A stretch of DNA of 6,914 nt from Holophagales bacterium (GTDB taxonomy: Bacteria; Acidobacteriota; Holophagae; Holophagales; Holophagaceae). The position numbers and the translations under genes were made by a program. The notes under the pieces are model-generated. The model saw only the letters and a program-made list of their open reading frames with translations. It did not search any database and was not told where the DNA came from. The first letter of the stretch is position 1. Every line of letters starts with the position of its first letter. Below are positions 1 through 4,963 of the stretch, piece after piece. The stretch is taken from contig JAITCJ010000055.1 in NCBI GenBank assembly GCA_031283145.1, forward strand, positions 1 to 6,914, in the 5' to 3' direction.

Positions 1-10
1 TTTGGTATCA
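1..10. repeat. Possible right end of a TACCA/TGGTA element with its TCA flank
   Basis: The window opens with TTTGGTA followed by TCA. All four complete TACCA...TGGTA elements in this window end in TGGTA followed directly by a TNA trinucleotide, so this looks like the last few bases of a fifth copy lying mostly outside the window. Only 10 bases are visible and the left end is absent, so chance is a real alternative. Confidence 0.3.
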
Positions 11-19
11 GATGAATCC

Positions 20-48
20 TTGAAAACCTTACATAATGCAGCCATACT
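20..48 (+). promoter_or_regulatory. Possible sigma70-type promoter upstream of the TPR gene
   Basis: TTGAAA at 20-25 matches the -35 consensus at 5 of 6 bases. After a 17-bp spacer, CATACT at 43-48 matches the -10 consensus at 4 of 6. It lies about 90 bp before the start codon and close to the apparent end of a repeat. The match is reasonable, but such matches are common in this base composition. Confidence 0.3.
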
Positions 49-143
49 TCATTTCGTATGAAATTGCTAAACCGCTTGGGGACTAACTCGTAACCTGGAT
101 GTTAGGAGCCGTGGTTCCAATTCTTTTCTGAAAGGCAATGCTG

Positions 144-1217
144 ATGTTTATAAGCGCAAAAGCCATTCTGTTTAAACTGCTGCTCTCTTTATTTTTCGTC
201 GCGGCATCCAGTCCCGAATGGGAAGCGCTTGAGAAGTCAGGCAGGTGGAAAGTTTTAAGAGTTCAAGTGAATAATAAACTGGCGGCAAACCCCAGGGACG
301 GCGAAACTCTTGTTTGGCGCTCCAAAGTTCTGATGGCTTTTGGCCATACGGAAGATTCATACAAGGCCGCTAAAGAGGCTGCTCAGTTGGCGCCGCAATC
401 GGCTGACGCCTGGGCACAATACGCGGGTATGGCGGGCATAATGGCGGGCAGGGCGAATGTGCTTAAAAAGATGTCTTACGCCTCGGAATGCCGCAATGCC
501 GGCGTAAGAGCGCTTGAATTGAATCCAAAGAACCGATTGGCGTTGGAAGTAATGACGAGTTATTACCAGCAGGCTCCAGGAGTCGTTGGCGGCGATAAAA
601 AGAAAGCGGAAGATTGCAGGTTCCTTTTAGAATCTGTTGATCCGGAGGTTAAAACCAGAAGAATGCTCCGCGAGGCATTTGAAACTAAAGACAGAGTCCG
701 TATAGAAGCCGCGCTTAAACAGGCCATGCAAAAACATCCCAAAGCAGCGTGGCCGTTCAGGGAAGCCGCCCAGTTCGCAATGACCAAATCTGAGATGCGG
801 CCGCAAGACGCCCAGTCGTACTCGAAAAGCGCGTTGGAAAACGATCCTTTCAACGCGCGGGCTTACGGCTATTTGGCTCAAGCGTACGCGGCGGAGGCAA
901 AATGGGGAGAATTTGACGCCGCATTGTCGGGAGCCGAGAAAGCAATGCCGGACAATCCGTACCCGCACTACATGGCGGCAGTTTGGCTTATATCGGCGTC
1001 CAAGGAGCCGAAGCGGGCCGAAACATTACTGCGGCGTTACCTGCGACATGAACCTGAGGCCGGGGCCCCAAACTGGGCCTACGCCAGATGGCGGCTGGGG
1101 TTGGCGCTTGAGCAGCAGGGCGACAAGGGCGGAGCCTTAAAAGAGTTAAAAGAGGCGTCTAAGCTAATGCCAAAAGATGAATATATTGCCGCGGACTTAA
1201 AGCGTCTGGGAGGCTGA
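144..1217 (+). CDS. Exported tetratricopeptide-repeat protein
   Basis: Encodes about 357 residues. The N-terminus (FISAKAILFKLLLSLFFVAAS) has a basic residue, a hydrophobic core and a small-residue AAS region, so a signal peptide and export are likely. The rest is helical repeat protein. TPR-like helix pairs with Ala at the packing positions and Pro at helix ends run from about residue 50 to 135 (for example AAKEAAQLAPQSADAWAQYA) and from about 205 to the C-terminus (for example ARAYGYLAQAYAAEAKWGEF). Between them, around residue 140, is YYQQAPGVVGGDKKKA. I recognise this APG(I/V)(V/M)GG signature from a group of bacterial TPR proteins of unknown exact role. TPRs mediate protein-protein contact, and no catalytic domain is visible. 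Two start codons are in frame, ATG at 138 and at 144. The AAAGG at 131-135 lies 8 nt from the second but only 2 nt from the first, so 144 is preferred. The gene appears to be transcribed alone. Confidence 0.8.
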   Translation: MFISAKAILFKLLLSLFFVAASSPEWEALEKSGRWKVLRVQVNNKLAANPRDGETLVWRSKVLMAFGHTEDSYKAAKEAAQLAPQSADAWAQYAGMAGIMAGRANVLKKMSYASECRNAGVRALELNPKNRLALEVMTSYYQQAPGVVGGDKKKAEDCRFLLESVDPEVKTRRMLREAFETKDRVRIEAALKQAMQKHPKAAWPFREAAQFAMTKSEMRPQDAQSYSKSALENDPFNARAYGYLAQAYAAEAKWGEFDAALSGAEKAMPDNPYPHYMAAVWLISASKEPKRAETLLRRYLRHEPEAGAPNWAYARWRLGLALEQQGDKGGALKELKEASKLMPKDEYIAADLKRLGG

Positions 1218-1226
1218 TTTATAGTA

Positions 1227-1371
1227 AACAAATCTGTAAAACAGGCCGCGTCTGTTTTATACCAGCTCCCATTGCCAATGCTACAAATGGTCGTGCGAAT
1301 GCGGCTGTTTGTGGCATGTTGCGTTACCGCTTTTGCACAACAGCAATGTGATTTGGTATTACAGGTTTGTT
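1227..1371. repeat. 18-bp-stem hairpin downstream of the TPR gene, split by a 99-bp insertion
   Basis: The left arm is 1227-1244 (AACAAATCTGTAAAACAG). The right arm is in two pieces, 1252-1259 (CTGTTTTA) and 1362-1371 (CAGGTTTGTT). Removing the 99-bp element at 1260-1358 with one TTA copy joins them into an 18-nt arm that pairs with the left arm except at one position, around a 7-nt loop (1245-1251). The hairpin starts about 10 bp after the TPR stop codon and may have served as a transcript end, but no T-run follows. The preceding TATAG at 1220-1224 suggests it could itself belong to the TATAG repeat class. Confidence 0.65.
1260..1358 (-). mobile_element. 99-bp TACCA-type MITE, copy A1 (duplication TTA)
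   Basis: The element starts TACCAG and ends TTGGTA. It is flanked by TTA at 1257-1259 and TTA at 1359-1361, a 3-bp target-site duplication. It is the reverse complement of the 99-bp element at 5048-5146, differing at 6 of 99 positions by my hand alignment. It contains no reading frame of note and no transposase, so it must be mobilised in trans if still active. Its insertion point is inside the right arm of a hairpin. Confidence 0.8.
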
Positions 1372-1373
1372 GA

Positions 1374-1527
1374 TACCAACTTGCAATCAAACGGCATTAC
1401 GCTTTGATTGCAGGTTGGTATGGCGGCGAGCAATCGCCGCCCGCAAGTTTTTGAAAAATCAGGGGTTCCCTGTTTTTCAAAAACTTTGGCGCTTTAGCGT
1501 TCAATGTCAATTGAACGCGACTTGGTA
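1374..1527. mobile_element. 154-bp TACCA-type element, copy A2 (duplication TGA), built of four hairpins
   Basis: Begins TACCAAC and ends ACTTGGTA, flanked by TGA at 1371-1373 and at 1528-1530. Inside are four consecutive hairpins. The first is 1374-1420, with arms of about 18 nt matching TACCAAC(T/C)TGCAATCAAA. The second is 1422-1441, a perfect 8-bp GGCGGCGA stem with a GCAA loop. The third is 1445-1486, a perfect 14-bp AAGTTTTTGAAAAA stem that continues as CAGGG/CCCTG after a one-base bulge. The fourth is 1497-1518, a perfect 9-bp GCGTTCAAT stem with a GTCA loop. The first hairpin ends in TTGGTA as well, so this may be a 47-bp element extended by others. It lies only 12 bp from copy A1. 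Confidence 0.65.
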
Positions 1528-1556
1528 TGAGAGCTCTTTGTAGCAATTTTCGCTTG

Positions 1557-1787
1557 TATAGTGAAACAATTTTAAAACGGTACGTTGCCATGTGCCTTTC
1601 GTCTGCGCTACCGTTCCGCTTTTAACGCGGTCAATCGTCGTAAAGTCACTGTCGTTGCCTCGCAACGCCAAATTCAACGACGATTTGCCCGCGTTCCTGT
1701 CGGCGGCTCACGTAACGAAAGTGCAACCTTGAAACGAAGTGCCTCCCACTTGGATAAATAGGATGATTTTAAAGTTGACTGGCTATA
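1557..1787. mobile_element. TATAG...CTATA repeat, copy B1 (231 bp)
   Basis: The left end is TATAGTGAAACAATTTTAAA. The right end, read on the other strand, is TATAGCCAGTCAACTTTAAA, giving imperfect terminal inverted repeats of about 22 bp. The same element recurs at 4964-5225, with near-identity from the left end through TTCGTCTGCGCTACCGTTCCGC and again from CTGTCGGCGGCTCA to the right end. TATAG termini with likely TA duplication and an AAACGGTACG stretch just inside recall the Correia elements of Neisseria (from memory). No protein is encoded. The right end abuts the gcvT leader, so it could influence gcvT expression. Confidence 0.75.
1624..1695. repeat. Palindromic segment inside B1, absent from the other copy
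   Basis: The arms 1624-1641 (AACGCGGTCAATCGTCGT) and 1677-1695 are reverse complements apart from a small TC/GCA bulge. An inner CGTTGC-CTC-GCAACG hairpin sits between them. Copy B2 has only a few unrelated bases (CACAG) here, so about 70 bp of palindrome was gained in B1 or lost from B2. Confidence 0.6.
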
Positions 1788-1997
1788 GTTCCCCTAATTT
1801 TTTACACACTTGGAAGTGTAATATCATATTTTAAGTGGGGCCGGTTGCAAAACTTCAGTTTTGCAATTTCAACGGAGTTGAAAGGTTGCGCCTGAATAGC
1901 GCCGGACGCGACGTTGGAGCGGACAAGCTAAATGCAGGACGCGGACAAAAACGGAGTTTTGCGATTACATCAGCGCTTTTTGCTTTGGAGCTAACTT
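1788..1997 (+). promoter_or_regulatory. Hairpin-rich, GGA-rich untranslated leader before gcvT
   Basis: No gene is seen here. From 1804 there is ACACTT-GG-AAGTGT. At 1845-1866 is a perfect 9-bp hairpin (TTGCAAAAC, loop TTCA). At 1867-1883 is a 7-bp hairpin with a GGA triloop (TTTCAAC-GGA-GTTGAAA). At 1948-1960 is AAAAC-GGA-GTTTT. The nonamer AACGGAGTT occurs twice (1871 and 1950). GGA occurs eight times between 1874 and 1989, the last inside the gcvT ribosome-binding site. GGA in hairpin loops is the known recognition feature of CsrA/RsmA proteins, so translational control is conceivable. This is inference only. A degenerate repeat is the alternative. Confidence 0.35.
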
Positions 1998-3104
1998 ATG
2001 ACAGAACTAAAAAAAACGCCGCTCAACGCCATTCACAGGTCATTAGGAGCCAAGATGGTTGATTTTGGCGGGTGGGATATGCCTGTCCAGTATCCGACTG
2101 GCATTATTAATGAACATCAGGCCGTGCGGCGGAAAGTCGGAATTTTTGACGTCAGCCACATGGGTGAAATTCGCGTAAAAGGCAAGCAAGCCATGCCTTT
2201 TTTAAATTGGCTGACTCCAAATTTCTTGACAAAGCTCAGCGTAGGTCAGATTCACTATACGGGACTCTTGAATGAAAACGGTGCTTTTGTTGATGATTTA
2301 CTGTTGCACAAAATCAGCGATGAAGACTTCCTGCTGGTCGTAAACGCATCCAACACAGAAAAAGATTTCGATTGGATCGTAAATCACGCCCGCGATTGGG
2401 ACGTTCAAGTCACAAACGAATCTGACGCTACAGGTCAGGTCGCCTTGCAAGGGCCGAGATCGTTAAACGCGCTTCAACCTCTGGTTGACATTGACCTCAG
2501 TCAGATCAAGTACTATTGGTTTGCCCCCGGCGTATTCAAAGGTCTGCCCGTAATGATCGCCCGTACTGGATACACAGGCGAGGATGGCTTTGAAGTCTAT
2601 TGCGCCGTCGATAAGACAGAATGGGTTTGGAACAAAATAATGGAGAGCGGCGGAGCGCATGAATTGACCCCAACCGGGCTTGGATGTCGCAACACACTGC
2701 GCCTGGAAGCAAAAATGTCGCTCTACGGACATGAAATAAACGATGAAATCACAGCTCTTGAAGCCGACTTGAACTGGATAGTCAAACTTCAAAAAGGTGA
2801 TTTCATAGGGCGCGAAGCCCTCCAAAAGCAAAAAGACAGCGGCTTGAAACGCATTCTGGTGGGTTTCAGGATGCTGGAAAAACGCGACATAGCCCGCGAT
2901 CACATGTCCGTTGTTGAAGACGGCGGACAAATCGGTTTTGTCACCAGCGGCGCCCCCAGCGCCACGCTGGGGTTTAACCTGGGATTGGCCATAGTGCCAG
3001 CGCGCGTAAAAGAAATCGGCACACGTATATTCATAGAAATCCGAGGCAAAGCCTGCCCCGCCGAAGTAATTCCAACCCCGTTCTACAAGCGAAAATTGCC
3101 ATAA
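1998..3104 (+). CDS. gcvT: Aminomethyltransferase, glycine cleavage system T protein
   Basis: GcvT releases ammonia from the aminomethyl-lipoyl arm of the H protein and passes the one-carbon unit to tetrahydrofolate, giving 5,10-methylene-THF in the cytoplasm. The 368-residue length is normal for the family. Hallmarks appear in order: the N-terminal block VDFGGWDMPVQYPTGI (residues 21-36) and IFDVSHMGE (49-57); GAFVDD (95-100), which contains the folate-pocket aspartate region; VVNASN (114-119); ARTGYTGEDGFE (188-199); GLGCRNTLRLEAKM (227-240); LYGHEI (242-247); and the C-terminal PTPFYKR. The usual ARDTLRLEAGM of well-studied GcvT is CRNTLRLEAKM here. I recall the same Asp-to-Asn variant in acidobacterial-type homologues, so activity is probably intact. 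GGAG at 1987-1990 lies 7 nt before ATG and supports the start. No gcvH or gcvP lies beside it, so the other subunits must be elsewhere. Confidence 0.95.
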   Translation: MTELKKTPLNAIHRSLGAKMVDFGGWDMPVQYPTGIINEHQAVRRKVGIFDVSHMGEIRVKGKQAMPFLNWLTPNFLTKLSVGQIHYTGLLNENGAFVDDLLLHKISDEDFLLVVNASNTEKDFDWIVNHARDWDVQVTNESDATGQVALQGPRSLNALQPLVDIDLSQIKYYWFAPGVFKGLPVMIARTGYTGEDGFEVYCAVDKTEWVWNKIMESGGAHELTPTGLGCRNTLRLEAKMSLYGHEINDEITALEADLNWIVKLQKGDFIGREALQKQKDSGLKRILVGFRMLEKRDIARDHMSVVEDGGQIGFVTSGAPSATLGFNLGLAIVPARVKEIGTRIFIEIRGKACPAEVIPTPFYKRKLP

Positions 3105-3113
3105 CACGCCTGA

Positions 3114-3338
3114 CTATGCCCAAACGAAACGGTAGAGAAAATAGAAAAAACAGCCTTTGCCAGCTTCGCTGACAACTTCATCCGCAAAGATCCGGAGTAC
3201 GCAAAACATCTAGCGAAACTGAGAGCCGAGAAACAGGCAAAAGAAAGAAGCGAAAAGGCAGCGCGAAAAGAAAAAGAAAAGAAAGAATTAGCATCGCAAG
3301 AGCCAGAGCCAGCAAAGCAAGGAAAGCCCAAACCGTGA
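3114..3338 (+). pseudogene. Lysine/glutamate-rich small reading frame lacking a start codon
   Basis: The frame is open from 3114 to the TGA at 3336-3338 (74 codons). It reads ...KTAFASFADNFIRKDPEYAK followed by a long Lys/Glu/Ala helix and a Pro/Lys-rich tail ending KQGKPKP. The composition looks translated: a charged, probably coiled-coil or nucleic-acid-binding tail. There is no ATG, GTG or TTG in this frame. An ATG at 3116 (MPKRNGREN...) is in another frame and stops after 18 codons. A one-base shift near the run of six A at 3145-3150, or just before it, would join it to the charged frame. The frame begins 10 bp after gcvT. It may be a frameshifted gene, a sequencing error in an A-run, or non-coding. 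I do not recognise a family. Confidence 0.4.
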
Positions 3339-3456
3339 ACACCAAAAATTCTTTTTTTATACGCATTGGAACGATATAGCGTTTTTCGCTTTTATTGCTT
3401 GCTTAACGGTGGGCAGATTACTCTACAAGCAATAAGCGGCCGGGATTTACAAGTAA

Positions 3457-3555
3457 TACCAATTTGCGTTCAAATCTGCCGTATCGCAGCGTTGCTTTTG
3501 AGGAACGGTGCTGCGAATCGCTGAATGTAAATGCAACATTGGACGCAATCTGGTA
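3457..3555 (+). mobile_element. 99-bp TACCA-type element, copy A3 (duplication TAA)
   Basis: Starts TACCAATTTGCGTTCAA and ends with the imperfect inverse of this (reverse complement TACCAGATTGCGTCCAA, 14 of 17 identical). It is flanked by TAA at 3454-3456 and 3556-3558. It has the same length, termini and duplication type as A1 and A4, but a largely different interior, so it is a separate subfamily. Removing it with one TAA restores a perfect hairpin in the host repeat, which fixes its borders to the base. Confidence 0.8.
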
Positions 3556-3566
3556 TAAATCCCGGC

Positions 3567-3600
3567 ATAGCGGTTCAACTACAAAAAGTTGAACCGCTAT
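3567..3600. repeat. Perfect 14-bp hairpin repeat, ATAGCGGTTCAACT arms
   Basis: ATAGCGGTTCAACT (3567-3580) pairs perfectly with AGTTGAACCGCTAT (3587-3600) around ACAAAA. A second copy lies inverted at about 4796-4827 after hydE, with 29 of 32 aligned positions identical. The two copies therefore sit on either side of hydE in opposite orientation. Confidence 0.7.
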
Positions 3601-3602
3601 AT

Positions 3603-3749
3603 AAAAGAAGCTTCCGCATGGTACACTCACAGATACTTCCCGACGCTAAGATCGACCGCTCGGCGGCTCGCTCGAAGCAAAAGGGTCATAGTGTTATCCG
3701 GCAAAATCAAGCGTCTTGACGGCTTAAACGCAAAAACGGTGTATTCAAA
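3603..3749. other. Upstream region of hydE, no gene seen
   Basis: This is non-repetitive sequence between the repeat block and the hydE start codon. It presumably holds the hydE promoter, but I see no convincing -35/-10 pair. TTGACG at 3716-3721 is not followed by a good -10 at normal spacing. No Shine-Dalgarno sequence precedes the ATG (GTATTCAAA). Confidence 0.4.
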
Positions 3750-4778
3750 ATGAAGGAACTAATTGACAAATTAGCGGAAAATAAAATCATTTCACGGGAT
3801 GAGTTTAAGGTTCTTCTTCCATGTGATGAGGTGTACCTGCATGAAAAAGCGCGGGAAGTTCGCCACAAAATTTATGGTCATCAGATTTTTATGCGCGGAC
3901 TGATAGAATTTACGAGTTATTGCAAAAATAACTGCTATTATTGCGGCCTGCGGCGTGATAACACAAACGCCGAACGATACCGCTTGTCGAAAGAGCAGAT
4001 ACTGGACTGCTGTTATAAAGGATATGATTTAGGATTCCGCACTTTTGTTTTGCAGGGTGGCGAGGATAATTATTACACCGACGATATTCTCGCGGAAATT
4101 GTCCGTGAAATCAAAACCACGTACCAGGACTGCGCTATAACTCTTTCTATTGGCGAGAAGTCTTATGATAGCTGCCGTCGTCTGTACGAAGCCGGAGCGG
4201 AGCGGTATCTGCTTCGCCATGAAACGGCCAATGATGCGCATTACAGTTCAATCCACCCGCCCGAAATGTCGCCCATAAACCGCAAAAAATGCCTGTACGA
4301 CTTGAAAAAAATCGGGTATCAGGTGGGTTGCGGTTTCATGGTCGGCTCTCCCGGACAAAGTATTGACCATATTGTGGATGATTTGTTATTCATCAAAGAA
4401 TTAGATCCGGCAATGGTGGGAATCGGACCGTTTATCCCGCACTCGTCCACGCCTTATGCCCGCGAAAAGCCCGGTGATTTGCGCCTTGTGTTGAATACTC
4501 TGGCTATCTTGCGTTTAATGAAGCCAAATCTTTTACTTCCCGCAACCACGGCGCTTGGCACACTTGACAGAAATGGACGCGAGTCAGGAGTTTTAGCCGG
4601 AGCGAATGTTGTTATGCCAAACCTTTCCCCCGCCCAAGTTCGTAAAAAATATCTTCTGTACGATAACAAAATCTGCACAGGAGATCAAGCCGCCGAGTGC
4701 GTTGCCTGCATAGGAAAACGCATGGAAAGAATCGGAAACAAAATAGTTGTTTCAAGGGGTGATTGCGTTGCCATATAG
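3750..4778 (+). CDS. hydE: [FeFe]-hydrogenase H-cluster maturase HydE (radical SAM)
   Basis: HydE is a cytoplasmic radical SAM enzyme that acts with HydG and HydF in building the diiron subsite of the [FeFe]-hydrogenase H-cluster. The 342-residue length is close to the roughly 350 usual for the family. The SAM-binding [4Fe-4S] motif CX3CX2C is CKNNCYYC at residues 58-65, in the HydE context IEFTSYC...CGLRRDN. Further HydE signatures are LQGGED (101-106), SIGE (133-136), YLLRHETAN (153-161), GFMVGSPGQ (195-203), VGIGPFIPH (223-231), LPATTALGT (263-271) and GANVVMPN (284-291). A second cysteine set, CX7CX2C at C309, C317 and C320, matches the non-essential C-terminal cluster of Thermotoga HydE. 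The ATG start gives a normal N-terminus (MKELIDKLAENKIIS) but has no clear Shine-Dalgarno. The stop TAG at 4776-4778 lies inside the TATAGCG end of a repeat. hydF, hydG and hydrogenase genes are not in view. Confidence 0.95.
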   Translation: MKELIDKLAENKIISRDEFKVLLPCDEVYLHEKAREVRHKIYGHQIFMRGLIEFTSYCKNNCYYCGLRRDNTNAERYRLSKEQILDCCYKGYDLGFRTFVLQGGEDNYYTDDILAEIVREIKTTYQDCAITLSIGEKSYDSCRRLYEAGAERYLLRHETANDAHYSSIHPPEMSPINRKKCLYDLKKIGYQVGCGFMVGSPGQSIDHIVDDLLFIKELDPAMVGIGPFIPHSSTPYAREKPGDLRLVLNTLAILRLMKPNLLLPATTALGTLDRNGRESGVLAGANVVMPNLSPAQVRKKYLLYDNKICTGDQAAECVACIGKRMERIGNKIVVSRGDCVAI

Positions 4779-4827
4779 CGTTTTTCGTTTGCATCGCGGT
4801 TCGATTTTTTGTAGTTGAACTGCTATG
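4774..4827. mobile_element. TATAGCG...GCTATG repeat C2 at the hydE stop codon
   Basis: TATAGCGTTTTTCG at 4774 is identical to the left end of C1. The part from 4796 to 4827 is an inverted, slightly diverged copy of the hairpin at 3567-3600 (reverse complement CATAGCAGTTCAACTACAAA). The unit is about 54 bp with TATAGC/GCTAT ends. Its first bases supply the TAG stop of hydE. The hairpin may also end the hydE transcript, since a run of six T lies in its loop, but this is not a classic terminator. Confidence 0.6.
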
Positions 4828-4910
4828 TCAGGATTTGTTTGCAGAATGAGCCTGACGATACCGAAGCACTTACATGCGAGAGGTGAATTGTCGTGTGATT
4901 GACGTGGCGG

Positions 4911-4947
4911 TCTTGGTATCCATTTGCAAAGCAAATGGATACCAAGA
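4911..4947. repeat. Perfect 17-bp hairpin with AAA loop
   Basis: TCTTGGTATCCATTTGC (4911-4927) pairs perfectly with GCAAATGGATACCAAGA (4931-4947). The arms contain TTGGTA and TACCAA, the terminal hexamers of the TACCA elements, but facing inward. GCGGTC (4907-4912) and GACCGC (4954-4959) add an outer complementary pair. There is no TNA duplication. It may be a derivative or back-to-back remnant of the TACCA family. Confidence 0.6.
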
Positions 4948-4963
4948 GTTCATGACCGCGTAT

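Larger units (their letters stand above)
3375..3601. mobile_element. TATAGCG...CGCTATA composite repeat C1, carrying a nested 99-bp element
   Basis: The left end is TATAGCGTTTTTCGC at 3375, and the right end read on the other strand is TATAGCGGTTC from 3601. The left part (to about 3440, including TTTTATTGCTTGC and CTACAAGCAA) recurs inverted at 5226-5284, and its first 14 bases recur at 4774. The middle contains GCCGGGATTTA-CAAG-TAAATCCCGGC, a perfect 11-bp hairpin now split by the insertion at 3457-3555. The right part is the hairpin at 3567-3600. TA flanks both ends, as expected for TA-targeting elements. Without the insertion the unit would be about 125 bp. Confidence 0.6.

Noticed and set aside
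1788..1997. Glycine riboswitch before gcvT
   Set aside because: I looked for the conserved aptamer core and its CCGAAGG-type element and did not find it. The hairpins present have different loops.
1835..2062. 75-codon frame overlapping the start of gcvT
   Set aside because: It is read out of hairpin repeats and gcvT's own start in another frame. The gcvT start has a well-placed GGAG.
2679..2721. Asp-to-Asn change in GcvT (CRNTLRLEAKM) as a sign of inactivation
   Set aside because: I recall the same RNTLRLEAKM form in otherwise normal acidobacterial-type GcvT proteins, so it is probably a lineage variant.
2463..3107. Open frame of 214 codons on the minus strand
   Set aside because: It lies entirely opposite gcvT, whose family residues are clear, and its translation shows no recognisable domain.
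3716..3749. Promoter for hydE based on TTGACG
   Set aside because: At 16-18 bp spacing the -10 candidates (GGTGTA, GTGTAT, TGTATT) are poor matches, and position so close to the ATG would leave almost no leader.
3750..4778. Biotin synthase (BioB) or another radical SAM relative instead of HydE
   Set aside because: CGLRRDN, YLLRHETAN, GIGPFIPH and LPATTALGT are HydE-type signatures, and no biotin genes are adjacent.
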